A DNA stretch of 64,000 nt from Gigaspora rosea. Lineage: Eukaryota; Glomeromycota; Glomeromycetes; Diversisporales; Gigasporaceae. Shown one piece after another: positions 10,170 to 20,931 of the stretch. The position numbers were made by a program, and so were the translations under genes. The stretch spans positions 410,008 through 474,007 of the forward strand of contig QKWP01000066.1 of NCBI GenBank assembly GCA_003550325.1, in the 5' to 3' direction. Numbering within the stretch: the first letter of the stretch is position 1; every line of letters begins with the position of its first letter. The notes below the pieces were generated by a model. The model did no database searches, had not been told where the DNA came from, and saw only the letters and a program-made list of their open reading frames with translations.

Positions 10170-12060
10170 CATTTCTATGTTAGTTCAAAATTTTTTGTCA
10201 TTCAGAGGGATATACACTACTATGACCACTACTTCTACCTGCCTAAAATAAAATCTTGCTTCTACTATATACTCTTCAAATCTTGCAATATGCTCTAAAT
10301 ATTTCTCCTACTTTCTATTAACTATTATGCCAATACCTGAGCCTTTTTTTTTTGTAATCTTATTTTGTATCCAAAAACCTCTACTACTAATGTTCTTGGC
10401 CCAAAACTCCTTCTTATTCATGCGGATTAACTTCTCACCGGTGAACTTAAAGATATACTTTAATTTTCTCTTATTTGTATTTGTCTTTACCAACCCTAGT
10501 ATATCCACTTTTTTATGATTCACCCATTTAATTATTGATTTAACTTAGATTTATTCTCTCTTATTCTATTAATATTGTAACATGCTACTTTGAGTTTAAC
10601 TTCTTGCTTTTCTATACAGAACTTTATTTTTTCTATCTGATCTGGCCCCTTTTGTCTATTGCTACTAATGTTTTGTGCGCCCATTTTTTTCTATAGAAAC
10701 CTGTGGAGTTCCTGCATCCAAATGTTTTTTCTCTATTCTATATTATCTACCTAGTATCTTCTCTAATATACTTCTGTATCTATTTTCAAGATCATCTTCC
10801 TTGTATAAACATGCTCTGTCCTTGTCTTTAAAGCTTGTATTATATTTTGTTATTGTAGATGGTTGACTTTCCTTGTTGATCTCTGCTTGATTTTGTGATA
10901 TTTTTTACTGCTCCAATTTATTTTATTTCTTTTTTTGACTCTTCTTTTTCTAAAACTTCCATTAGTTTTTTTGTCTCTCAGAAACAATTTCACCTATTTC
11001 TTTATTAACTTTAGTTTATCTTTCACTTGCAGTTGGTACTTTTTAGCTTGTCATTAGTATTCAACTTTATATTGTAGTAGTAATAAGCCTCTTTCTCTAA
11101 TGCACTTTCTGGTCCTTCTCTGGCTCAATATACTGATACTGTGCTTCTTTGATTTTTATTTCTGTTAAATAATATATATACTGCTTTTGCATTAAATAGT
11201 TTTAACTGTCTCAAAAGAAATATCCCTATACAATTGTTGGAATATTTTTAACTACTACTTTGTGCATCACATGTTTTTCAATTTTTTTTTGCAAAAACTC
11301 CTGGTGAAAACCTATTTGTTTTACATTTTCAAAGTGAACTGACTATAATTGCTTTAATGCTTGTCTTCCTTTTTGATCCGAAGATATAATCAAGAATGCA
11401 AGGGCTTTGTTGTTTGCATATGTTTTTTACTACATAAAATTGGGTTTGCTATAAAACTAAAGGCACTATCTTACTATTATAGGTTGCATTTCTGTAGGTA
11501 GTCTAACCTCCATATAGTCACACTACTAATATGAAGATATTTTTAAAAAAATTAATTTTTTTAATATTTAAATTTTTTTTGTTATTGCTTAATTATTAAT
11601 TTAAAACTATTTATTTTATTATTATTTAATAAAATATCTTCATATCAGTAGTGTAACTATATAGAGGTTAGACTGTTATGTTATGTCCATATTGTTTATA
11701 TCTCCAACTCTTTAGTAAAATTCTTTTGTATTACTTCTTTGTTTTTATTCTTGCATTTTTTATACCAGAAGTGTTAAAGCTAGCTACTTTATCTATTTAT
11801 AGATTAACTTCATCTAGTACCTCTTGAATGTTCCTTCTTTTAGCTTCCTTTACTTCAATGCAGTTTTCAACTTCACATATCATTTTGAATTTATTGATCT
11901 TTTTCACTAGCTGATTTTTATTTGTAGATTCTATAACTGCCTCTTCTTTTGGTTGCATTTCTATAATATCATAGTCAATATGACCACATTTTAACTTAAT
12001 AGCTTTTCTGTGATGATATTGTTGTTTTTGTATTTTTACTATTGATTTCAACAAATCTTT
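10170..12060 (-). pseudogene. Degenerate non-LTR (LINE) retrotransposon: ORF1-like and endonuclease part
   Basis: Minus-strand fragments in order: an 85-residue frame at 12054-11797; an ORF1-like stretch at about 11440-11050 (LAFLIISSDQKGRQALKQL, VHFENVKQIGFHQEFLQKKI, KVVVKNIPTIV); then an endonuclease-like stretch at 10570-10180 reading CYNINRIR, KVDILGLVKTN, GSGIGIIVNRK, ARFEEYIVEA and VVYIPLNDK. These match the start of an exonuclease-endonuclease-phosphatase domain, though the usual catalytic glutamate of the ETN motif is lysine here. Many stops and shifts occur. No reverse transcriptase follows; the sequence ends near the hairpin at 9695-9961. A hairpin element sits inside ORF1 (11500-11674). 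Confidence 0.6.
11500..11674. mobile_element. Short inverted-repeat element inside the LINE relic
   Basis: The ends are AGTCTAACCTCCATATAG on the left and the inverse of AGTCTAACCTCTATATAG on the right. Paired stems run on through CACACTAC and ATGAAGATATTTT. It is about 175 bp, A+T-rich inside and non-coding. The CTCYMTATAGTCAC words recall the element at 46465. Confidence 0.65.
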
Positions 12061-12220
12061 CTCTATCTCTTACTCATAATAGTTGTATAATTCTATAACA
12101 CTTCAAAAAAGGCAAATTATTTTGAATTTAGTCCCTATGAACATTGCAATCTTTTGTTTTTTTTTTAAGACTCATTTTTTAGTTTTTTCTTATTATATCT
12201 TGTTTTCTGATAATTTTTTA

Positions 12221-12330
12221 ATTGATGCTCTGCCAGTCATCTAGTGCATAATCTTAATGTAACATAATGCAAATCACTATGTAATTTATTATATATGTGA
12301 ATACTATAATGCCTCAATAAAAAAAACTAT
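12221..12330. mobile_element. Divergent left end of the TA-flanked ATTGATGATC family
   Basis: ATTGATGCTCTGCC followed by a TAGTGCATAAT and TGTAACATAATGCAAAT run matches, with changes, the terminal 80 bp of the copies at 14592 and 23478. It is preceded by TA. No right end was found. Confidence 0.45.
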
Positions 12331-12409
12331 TTTTTTTTACTAAATTAATCATTCTTGTTAATTAAGTAAAAGTTGTAGAGCTCATTTTTGCAGTTCTAAT
12401 AGTAGTAAT

Positions 12410-12664
12410 TAGTGCTCATAAGTCTAGTTCAGGTTTGGTCCAGTCTGGTCTAGTCCAGGTTCAAACCCAGACTTAAACATGAAAAAGCATGGGTAGCTTA
12501 TTTTTGAAATATTGAGTTTTTTGAAAAAAATTGAAAAATGTACTAATAAAAAGTTGTTCAAATAATCCAAATTTTACTATAAATGTATTTTGATATTCCA
12601 AACAAGTTTACTTAATAGACTTTTGAGGTTTACTTAGTAAAATTTGGACTTTTATATATATCTA
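12410..12664. repeat. GGTCCAG/CTGGTC-rich patch and AAATTTGGACTTTTATAT repeat
   Basis: The part from 12415 to 12470 is rich in TTCAGGTTTGG, GTCTGGTC and GTCCAGG words like hAT subterminal repeats. The part around 12635-12664 carries ACTTAGTAAAATTTGGACTT, which recurs at about 21040 and, altered, at 13535. Confidence 0.35.
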
Positions 12665-13520
12665 TATATTTTTTTTAACATTTTATAACCGAGACCTTGC
12701 TCTTTTCTTTTATTAAGTTGAATTATTATTACATGCAGAAGAGAAGTAGTAAATAATATATTACAATTAGATAAGAAAAAGATGACTCAGGCTTCATGAT
12801 GGCCTTCCGCTACCACTAATCTTTACCCGAGGCCCAATTGTTAGCTAAACAAAGTTATAATAACTTGTCAAACTTCAAAATAAAAATTGTTAACATTAAT
12901 AACTTTGTCCAATCTAACCGGCCCAGGTCATAGTATGTTAAACGTAAAGCAGTCATATGGACCGGACTGCTTGTAGTAAAGCTTCTAGAATCTTCTTCTA
13001 GTGGTTTCCCCAAAAGTCTCGCTCATCTTTCCACGTTACTTGTTTTCAAGCCACTCATGACGGTTGTATTCAATACGGTAGGTGCCTTTTCTTTTTGAGA
13101 GCAGTAAACACTGCAGATCTTTAGGATGAGGTATGCCAGATTGCCCACTTTTTGAAAATTCTTCACGAACTATTGACACCCAAAAATTTTTTCCACTTGT
13201 AGTCGTAGTAAAGATATGGTTCTTCCTGTGTTGTCCAATATCCATCCGAGAGCCACCAAAGACTTCTCAGGGTATGGCAAGTAATAAACTCTAAGCTTGT
13301 CAGCAGGTAGTCTATGAACTTTACCTTAAACGACAAGTGCCAATTTTGTAATAAGTGACAAACTCTAAAGCTATTAGCAAATACTCAGTTAACTGTATCT
13401 CTAAATAATAGCTACCAGGTTGTATGTTTCTTTGGTTTTTCTATCATTTTCTTTGAACTTTACTTCTGAAGTGTTAGCATATTTGTTGGTACAAGTGATC
13501 AACAAGTAGAGTTACGAAAG
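12665..13520 (-). repeat. Dispersed repeat R1, copy 1, with decayed open frame
   Basis: About 850 bp closely resembles 43965-44785 along its whole length, including CAGGCTTCATGA, CCTTCCGCTACCA, AGGCCCAATTGTTAGCT and GTCAGCAGGTA. On the minus strand a 69-residue frame (13245-13036) aligns with a frame in copy 2 (PKDLQCLLLSKRKGTYRIEY against PKDLQYLLLPKRKNTYHIGY), so the repeat once encoded protein. The product is not recognised. Flanking AAATTTGGACTT-type sequence on both sides suggests insertion into another repeat. Confidence 0.6.
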
Positions 13521-13529
13521 ATCTTTTTT

Positions 13530-13640
13530 GTCATTTGGGCTTTTATATGTAGCAACTGCTAACAAATTTTTTAAGATTTTTAAAAAAAATTAGAGAGTAG
13601 CTTATTTTAGATAGTGGTTTATTTTCAGATATATATAGTA
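13530..13640. repeat. Short dispersed repeat (GGCTTTTATATGTAGCAACT)
   Basis: It resembles 21035-21150: a TTTATATGTAGCAAYTGCTAA start, a run of T and A, TAGCTTATTTT, then TTATTTTCAGA. Function is unknown. Confidence 0.45.
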
Positions 13641-13700
13641 AAAAACAGTTAAATATTCAAACTTAGATACTATTTGCAAAATAAAAATTCAAATTATAAA

Positions 13701-13960
13701 TATATGGGGGACCCATAGCAAAAGGTGGCTTTGGGAAAATCTTATGATTTTGAGAAAATCATTACTAAACTTAGTATATAATTATCAATTATATAGTAGT
13801 ATTAAAATGATTAAACTAAATTTATATATTTTTTATTAATATTATTGATAATTAAAAACTGATTTTACAAAAATAATGATTAGTTAAATAGTTATAATAT
13901 AAAATCTTAAAATCTGATTGGTTGGCCCGAAGCCAACTTTTGCTATGGGCTCCCCATATA
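13701..13960. mobile_element. ATGGGG-ended inverted-repeat element
   Basis: Left end TATATGGGGGACCCATAGCA, then AAAGGTGGCTT; the right end is the inverse of TATATGGGGAGCCCATAGCA, then AAAGTTGGCTT. It is 260 bp with A+T-rich non-coding contents and shares the ATGGG terminus of the Mutator-like set. No unambiguous target duplication was seen. Confidence 0.7.
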
Positions 13961-14269
13961 CTAAAGTTTGTATTTAAATTTTGTTTAAAACTATATACTT
14001 ATGTTTTCAAAAATAATATACCTTTTTGGCCAAAAAGTTATACAAAAAAATATGGGAATAGTTTATTTTTAAATTTTTTGAATTGTTAAATTTTTTGAAA
14101 AATTAAAAATTATAAGGTAAAAGTATCTATTTCTGTAGAAATACCTATTTCCATGGATTAAATTTATTAGTAATTTATATATAAAATAAAAAAAGCAATT
14201 TTTTAAAAATATAAAATTGAAATTTTTGAGATTGCTTACTAAATAAACAGTTCTTGGAGAATTAATAAA

Positions 14270-14480
14270 AGTTGTAGCAACTATCAATGCAGTTCTAATG
14301 AAAGTAAAAATGCTAAATTTGGTCTAGTGTATCAAAAGTTATTAGCGATTTACATTTTGTGATTATATAAAATTTTTGTATAGATCTACCATGAAATATA
14401 AATTGCTCATAACTTTTGATTTATTAGATCGAATTTAATGTTTTTACTATCATTAGAACTACATTAACAGTAGCTACAAA
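14270..14480. repeat. Inverted repeat with about 50-bp arms
   Basis: GTAGCAACTATCAATGCAGT with its continuation (14275-14325) pairs with the inverse at 14427-14480 (TTAGAACTACATTAACAGTA). It lies just left of the TA-flanked element at 14592 and is probably a hairpin element or the core of one. Confidence 0.5.
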
Positions 14481-14591
14481 GTCTTATTGATTCTTAAGAG
14501 CTGTTTACTTAATAAATAATTTTAGAAATTTCAATTTTATATTTTAAAAATCGTAATAAATTTTATTTAAAAATTATACAGTACTTATTTA

Positions 14592-15540
14592 ATTGATGAT
14601 CCGCCACAAATCGATAGTTTGATCATAGTGTAATGTAATGCAGATCCTTACTATTTATTGATATGTAAATACTAAAATTAGCTTGGTTAGGTTCCAGTTA
14701 GGTTCTAATAGGTTCTAAGTAAATTAATAGTTTTTAAACTGATTTTTTATTTTTTAGTTCTTAATTAAAGTTATTAATTATAAAATTATGAACAATTTTA
14801 ATTATAAGCATAAAGCAAAAAACTTCCTTTTAAGTTTATAAATTCTTTAAAATATTAATTTAGAACCTAGGTTCTGGAATCTAGATTCTAAATTAATATT
14901 TTAAAGAATTTATAAACTTAAAAGAAAGTTTTTTGCTTTATGCTTATAATTAAAATTGTTCATAATTTTATAATTAATAACTTTAATTAAGAACTAAAAA
15001 ATAAAAAATTAGTTTAAAAATTATTAATTTACTTAGAACCTATCAGAACCTAACTGGAACCTAACCAACCCTACCTAAAATGTAGGAATTTTTTTGCCCA
15101 CCCAAGGTAAACATTTTTTCTTACTAAGTTAAGGAGTCATATCTACTAAGTGAAAATTGTAGAGCTCATCGAGACGAGTCTAATGGTAGGTAGATCATCG
15201 AAATCGGACATGTAGTTGATGAGATACTTTCAAAAAATATTGACTGACTATATGTAAACAATAGGTTTGTTTACACAAAATTTTATATAGTCAACCAATC
15301 GTTTTTTAAAGATATCTTATTATCTACTAGTTCTATTTCGATGATCTAACTACCATTAGACTCGCCTCGATGAGCTCTACAATTTTCACTTAGTAGGCAT
15401 GACTCATTAACTTAGTAAGAAAAAACGTTTTCTAAGTTTTCCTTAGGTCGCCAAAAATATTCCTATATTATTGGATTTACATAGTAATTTGCGTCATGTT
15501 ACACTATGATCACACTATCAATTTGTGGTGGATCATCAAT
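14592..15540. mobile_element. TA-flanked element of the ATTGATGATC family, split by a nested insertion
   Basis: Ends are ATTGATGATCCGCC and the inverse of ATTGATGATCCACC, bordered by TA (14590-14591, 15541-15542). It matches 23478-24013 closely apart from an extra block at 14679-15073. Internal arms (GTAGAGCTCATCGAGACG and its inverse near 15375) form a second inverted pair. TA duplication suggests a Tc1/mariner-type derivative; no transposase remains. Confidence 0.75.
14679..15073. mobile_element. Nested hAT-like hairpin with 8-bp target duplication
   Basis: The block is flanked by ACTAAAAT (14671-14678) and CCTAAAAT (15074-15081). The ends are TAGCTTGGTTAGGTTCC and the inverse of TAGGGTTGGTTAGGTTCC. 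The arms extend about 180 bp each to a centre near 14880, so almost the whole 395 bp folds back. The uninterrupted copy at 23478 shows the empty site (ATCCTAAAATGTAGG at about 23557), which proves this block is an insertion. Confidence 0.85.
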
Positions 15541-15542
15541 TA

Positions 15543-16140
15543 ATTATTCAAATTTTTAGGAAATAAATAGATAAATAATAAACAAAAGATAGTAAAAAAA
15601 GAAAAACAAAGCATAAAAAATAATTAATTAAAAAAATTTTTTAAAATTTTTAAGTTTTTTAAATAGTTTATATTGTATTCACGGAAATAAAAACAGGGTA
15701 TCAAATTTTGTAAATTTTATAGAAGTTTTCTTTGCCAATACAAAAAATTTTTATATATTAATATAATTTAATTTTATATTTTTAAATAATAAATTAATTG
15801 TAAATTTTATATTTAGGCTGTTGACATATTGCCATAGTAACCTCACGATTAACCAATCAAAATCGATCACGCGAGTCACGTGAATGCTAATTTGTGAAGC
15901 AATATACACGAAGCAAGCCAGTGAACACATAACTCATAGGACCGATTTTGATCAATTGATTACTTAAATTAAAAAAAGCAAATTTATCAAAAATTTTATT
16001 ACTACTACCAGGCAACTCCAAAATTTTTTATTTTTTTAAAAAAAAAATTCAATACAAAACCACATTATGATATCATAAACCCAACAAATTCTATTAAAAA
16101 AAAAATAATCCAACAAAATCAGCAATATTTTAAAGACTCA
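15543..16140. other. A+T-rich stretch with a weak inverted repeat
   Basis: The only structure seen is ACCAATCAAAATCGATC (about 15856) facing CGATTTTGATCAATTGATT (about 15943). The rest is poly-A/T and no gene is visible. Confidence 0.4.
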
Positions 16141-16350
16141 ATATTCACCTAGTGCTTCAATAAATGTTTATCTAGTGTCTCTATACACGTTCACCTGGTG
16201 CCTTAATGCACATTCACCCAGTACCTTCATACACGTTTGCCCAGTGCCTTCATATATGTTCATCTAGTGCTTCCATACATGTTCACCCAGTGCTTCTATT
16301 ACATGTTCACCTGGTGCTTCTATAATACATTCGTACAGTACTTTATTAAA
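16141..16350. repeat. 26-bp minisatellite, about 8 copies
   Basis: Imperfect tandem copies of a unit like TTCACCCAGTGCTTCCATACATG run through the segment, with period 24-28 bp. On the minus strand each reads roughly GCACTRGGTGAACGTGTATG. The same words occur once in an exon-like segment of the array next door (about 16725-16750), so the minisatellite may have grown from it. Confidence 0.7.
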
Positions 16351-16429
16351 TGTTTAACCCACTTTAACAAAACCTAAAAAAGTTAGTATACAAGTTAATA
16401 ACAAAAAAAAAAGAAACAAAATCAACAAA

Positions 16430-17260
16430 CTTAATCTTACTTACGCAAAATGGCACAAACATGTTTCTAGTACTGATTCTGCTTGGTGAAGCCTTAAAAA
16501 ACCTTCAAGAAAAAAAACTGAAATTAGTAACAAAATTAACAAAACAAAAAAAAAGCAAAAGTAAAGAAGAAAATTTAATAACTTACTAGAATCACTGCAC
16601 ACATGCCTGCCCAGTGTTGGTTACTTTCTGTTAAGTTTAAAAACCCAAAAAATATTATTAAGAATTCTAACAAGAAAAAGAAACAAAAAACAAAAAAAAC
16701 AAAGAAAAAATTTTACCTGAACATTATATACACGTTTACCTAATGCAGATTCATGTCTGGCGAAATCTAAAAGATCTAAGAAAAAAAATTGAAATTAATA
16801 ACAAGACAGAAAAAAGAAAAACAAAAAAATTAATAACTTACTTTAAACTGCCATTCAAAAACCCCTAAGAAAGAAACTAACATCTGTCAAGAAAGAAACC
16901 TGAAACCCAAAGACTTCCAAAAAAGAAAACTAATATCCTTTAAGAAAAAAAACTGAAATTAGTAATCTAACTAACAGGAAAAAAAATGAAGAAAAAATTT
17001 AATAACTTATTTGAAAAACTGTATTTGCATGTACTAAGCAATGTCTGGCAAAGCCTAAAAAAAAACAAAAGGTTAATAAAACAAGACAATTCTAAAACAA
17101 ACCAACTAGAAGCAAAAAAAAAAAAATTATAATATATCTAAATGCTGTTTAATATTCACTGGTGCTATTGGTGTTTTGCTCTCTCAAGTCTACAAATCTA
17201 AAAAAAAAAACAAAATAAACAAATTTCTAAAAAAAAAAAAAAAAAAATTAAACTGAGATC
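16430..17260 (-). repeat. Tandem array of about 150-bp units resembling tiny exons and introns
   Basis: On the minus strand, 45-60 nt segments of mixed composition alternate with T-rich stretches that start GTAAGTTATTAAATTTT or GTAAAATTTTT and end in TTCTTAG, TTTCAG or AACAG. The mixed segments resemble one another (GCTTTGCCAGACAT, GATTTCGCCAGACATGAATC, GCTTCACCAAGCAGAATC). They are too short and frame-broken to call a gene, but donor and acceptor consensus recur unit after unit. Confidence 0.5.
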
Positions 17261-17519
17261 TAGATTAGATCAGATTAAGAGAATTAATCCTAATCTGGCT
17301 TATTCTATTTATATGATCATTAATTTTTAATGTGAATGGCTGATAATATAAGGGTTGTATAGCGACAAATCACTATTGTATTTTTGCCTTATATTTAATT
17401 TTTTATAAAAAAATTTTAATTTTTGAAAAAGTGTTATATGTAGCAAAAAAAAGTTCCTGGAAATAGGTACCTTTACCTTACTAATAAGAAGTTGTCTGTA
17501 TGCCCAAATTTTTACTATA

Positions 17520-17760
17520 TATCAGAAAATTTTTTATATAGATTTATATTAATATATAGCATTTAATCGATATATATCGATAGAAATAACAATATATATC
17601 GATTAATTTGTTATATATCATTATATATCTATAATCAATATATATCGTAAATTAAATAAACATTATTATAAATCTGATAATTGATTATTATCGAATTATT
17701 TAAATTGATATGTAATGATTGTTAGCTATTAATCGCTATATAGCATATATATATAAATTT
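17520..17760. repeat. ATATATCGATA simple-sequence tract
   Basis: Imperfect repeats of TATATATCGAT with both orientations mixed. A similar tract surrounds the retroposon insertion at 19800-20990. Confidence 0.6.
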
Positions 17761-17999
17761 GCCAGATCTTTAACAGCGCGATAAATTATGTTTACATGAA
17801 TCATTAATCCTTATTTTTTGGGTTAAAGAGAATTATTGATCATGTCACGTAGTTTGGACATTTTTTGCTGACTACTATTTAATGATCTATAGATTGTAAA
17901 TAATCTACTTTCACTTAATTCAATATTAAAAGTTGTTTTTATACATAAGATATGTATCAGTTATTTATTTTATATTGATATTTTTTTTCTTTTGTTCTT

Positions 18000-19080
18000 A
18001 CTAATGTTTTGCTTTCTTTTTAGTTTTGTGCTTCACCGAAAAAAGTACAAGGAAATCTTGGGGCCAGGAACGGAGTTTTAGGAATCAAGATTAGTACTTT
18101 AGTTTGTTCTTTGTTTTTTTTAGTATTATTCATTTACTAATATTTTTTTCTGTAACATATTTTGTTGGAATATAAAAATGGTGCTGTGAATGAAGATTCG
18201 AGAATCAGGACTGACAAAAAAAATGTACAGCTCTTTCTTGTTTGTTTTGTTTTGTCTTTCGATATTTTTGTTTACTAACAGTTTTTTTCTTGTACTATGT
18301 TTCATCGAGGTAGCTGAGAATGGAGATTCAAGAACCTGGACTAACAAAAAAAATGTATAGCTCTTTTTTGTTTGTTTTTTTTTTGTTTTTCAGTTTTTTT
18401 GTTTACTAACATTTTTATTCCTGTACTGTGTTTCGTTGAGGTATTGAAATGGTGCTGAGAATAGAGATTTGAGAACCGAACTGACAAAAACAAATATTTA
18501 GCCCTTCTTGTTTTTTTTGTCTTTGGTATTATTCATTTTTCTACTAATGTTCTTTTTGTAGGTTCGTGTTCTGTCGAGGTATTGAAATGGCACTAAGAAT
18601 AGAAATTCAAGAACTAGGGTAGACAAAAAAAATGTACAGCTCTTTCTTGTTTGTTTTTTTTTTGTCTTTTGATATTTTTGTTTACTAACATTTTTTTCTT
18701 GTAATATGTTTCGTCGAGGTTTGAAATGGTGCTAGGAATAGAGATTTGAGAACCGAATTGTCGCAAAAAAAACACGTACGTCTCTTTCTTATTATTTTTT
18801 TTGTCTTTCAGTATTATTTGTTTACTAACATTTTTTTCTATATCATGTTTCGTTGAGGTATTGAAATAGTGCTGAGAATAGAGATTCGAGAATTATGACT
18901 ATCACAAAAAAACATGCATAGCTCTTTCTTGTTGTTTTTTGTTTTTTAGTATAATTCATTTTTCTACTAATTTTCTTCTTGTAGGTTCATATTTCATCAA
19001 GGTATTAAAATGGCCCTGGGAATAGAGATTTAGAAACCAGGCTAACAAAAAATGTGCATAGCTCTTTCTTGTTTGTTCTT
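18000..19080 (+). repeat. Tandem array of about 140-bp units, about 7 copies
   Basis: The marker ACAGCTCTTTCTTG (or near variants) recurs at about 18225, 18355, 18497, 18636, 18780, 18915 and 19057. Each unit has TTTACTAACATTTTTTTCTTG, which looks like a branch point followed by a pyrimidine tract, then GTTTCGTCGAGGTATTGAAA, GGTGCTGAGAATAGAGATT and GACAAAAAAAATG. It is oriented opposite to the array at 16430 and may be related in origin. Confidence 0.7.
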
Positions 19081-19243
19081 GTTATATTATTATGAATTAT
19101 ATGCAGTAATTATAGAATTATATAGTAATTATGTAATGTAAATATATTAAGTTTTTTAATAAATTAAAAATTTTTAAATTCGAATTTTTTTATTAAATTA
19201 TATTTTTTATTATCAAAATATTAATGGTTTTTATATTGATTAT

Positions 19244-19355
19244 ATGGGATCTTTGCTAGCAAAATGACCCTATGAGCCATTGTTATACAAGATTTTTATT
19301 AAGAAAAATATAATAAATCTAATTTTAGAAAAAAAAATCCTAGCAAAGATCCCAT
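19244..19355. mobile_element. Mutator-like miniature element with 11-bp target duplication
   Basis: Inverted ends ATGGGATCTTTGCTAG (19244) and its exact inverse (19340-19355) are flanked by the perfect 11-bp repeat ATATTGATTAT (19233-19243 and 19356-19366). It is only 112 bp. Duplications of 9-11 bp are characteristic of Mutator-like elements. Confidence 0.8.
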
Positions 19356-19382
19356 ATATTGATTATTAACTATTATAGATAT

Positions 19383-19760
19383 ATGGGGCAGCGTCAACTA
19401 AAACAAGGCTTATGGCATTTTTTGCAAAAATGAGTTAACTATAACATCATATAAAGTAGGTATTTTTCTATATAATTTGACATTTAAAGCATTGATTTAC
19501 ATAGTATAATTTTTACCGATGCTTACTTTTTGAAATGCTGTATACGATTAAACATGATCTAAAATTAGAATTTGGATATCCGGTTGTCGATCTTTGCTGC
19601 AGAGTCATAGAAATAGATTCATGTGATTGGCTAACAAATGTCGATCCAACAGGTTATACTAATAATAGATCATCATTGTTATTGTTATACAAAATTTTAA
19701 ACGTGATTTTCTCAAAATAGAAAAAAAGCCATAAGCCTTGTTTTAGTTGATGCTACCCAT
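19383..19760. mobile_element. ATGGGG-ended element enclosing a 61-codon frame
   Basis: Inverted ends: ATGGGGCAGCGTCAACTAAA on the left and the inverse of ATGGGTAGCATCAACTAAAA on the right, with about 38 bp of paired sequence through AACAAGGCTTATGGC. The middle carries a plus-strand frame (19535-19720, MLYTIKHDLKLEFGYPV...) of ordinary amino-acid composition with no recognised family. It may be a captured gene fragment or chance. No clean target duplication was seen. Confidence 0.65.
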
Positions 19761-19879
19761 ATATTGATTATAATCACTACCAATATATAGGTAATATATC
19801 GATTAATAACTGATTAATATCTATATCTGATATATATCGATTACTATTACTATCAATAGAAATCAGCAGGGTATTTAAG

Positions 19880-19893
19880 ATCGATATATATCT
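19880..19893. repeat. Left target-site duplication of the tRNA-headed retroposon
   Basis: ATCGATATATATCT here equals 20932-20945 exactly. Confidence 0.8.
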
Positions 19894-20931
19894 TTTTTTT
19901 TTTTTTTTTTAAAGAGTCCGCCTTGGGACCGAGGAATTTTTTATTCAAGATATTTGGGTCAGTGTCCCACTAAGGGCCACCTGTATTTGTTACATTGACA
20001 AGGATACAACTAGCCACACATACAACTTTTGGTCGTCTAATTTAAGTAGTCCGCCCGAAGGTTACCCCGTGGGTTCTACACTAGCTGCCATACCTGCAAC
20101 CCGACTAGGGGATTGCCTATTTAAACCCTCTGATCTCTGCTCCTCCTGCCAACCCATCCTGTATCACCGGAACAGGCCCGTTACATAAGCAGTCAGTCAG
20201 CCAGGTCCGGATGCTTATCTGTCATACTTAGGACCCATTTTAATTCTGTATCCTTAGCAGAAAACTTGGTAGAGCAGTCCCTGCCCCACCCAGGTAATAC
20301 CTACACTTCGGTAACTTACGCATTCACCGAGGCGAACAACTTGCAGTCGGGGGATACCCAACCGCTACTATTACCTACTTCTGCCCTTATAAGGTTTGCT
20401 CCAACCCCGGTACACACCATTACTTTCCTACCGGTCCTTCTCCGATTTTCCAGACTTCCAATCCAGTTGGCATAGAAGGGTTGATCTACCTGGCATTAGG
20501 TGCCATTATGGTTTTTCTCCTCTTGGTCCCCAATTCCTCAACATGGGTCCTTTTCCTCCGGTGCGACTCCGGCGGCCAGGTTAGTAGATCTTGTCCCCAA
20601 GGACAACATCTGGTACTTCGGTTCCGGTCCAATATTCCGGTTTTAGTAGCACTGTCAAAGATCTTTGCTACCTCCTTACTTGGGTCTTGCCAAATGGGTT
20701 TCTGTTTCCCCGGTTCCTTGGATTTGTCTGTATCACAAGACACAACTTTGCCCGAAAGCTCCCATTCGAGATGGTAACCAAGGACTACAGGTGATGTACC
20801 CAACCGATCAACAGGAAACAGTTACCGGAACACAGGTCTATTTTTTCAAAGCGTCGTCAGTGGGATTTGAACCCTAGACCTGCCACTTGGGGGGTGACAA
20901 CTTACCAACTTCTCTAAGTCGCCACACCCTT
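19894..20931 (-). mobile_element. tRNA-headed, poly(A)-tailed retroposon (SINE-like, 1.04 kb)
   Basis: Read on the minus strand it starts GGGTGTGGCGACTTAGAGAA (20929), a box A-like region (20923-20905), and has GGTTCAAATCC (20873-20863), which matches the RNA polymerase III box B. It ends in a run of A (plus-strand T run, 19893-19910). A 14-bp direct repeat flanks it. It is far richer in G+C than its surroundings. A long minus-strand frame (20803-20486, 105 codons, no ATG start) and several plus-strand frames exist, but none shows a known domain. The structure points to LINE-assisted retroposition of a pol III transcript; 1 kb is long for a SINE. Confidence 0.75.

Noticed and set aside
16141..16350. 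Regular repeats with spacers considered as a CRISPR-like array
   Set aside because: Continuous degenerate 26-bp tandem units without unique spacers, in a eukaryotic context.
20266..20877. Several overlapping plus-strand open frames of 62-98 codons
   Set aside because: They lie inside the tRNA-headed retroposon, overlap in multiple frames and reflect its higher G+C content; no domain or start context supports any of them.
20863..20929. A genuine tRNA gene
   Set aside because: Box B matches well but acceptor and anticodon stems do not close convincingly, and it heads a poly(A)-tailed repeat with a target duplication.
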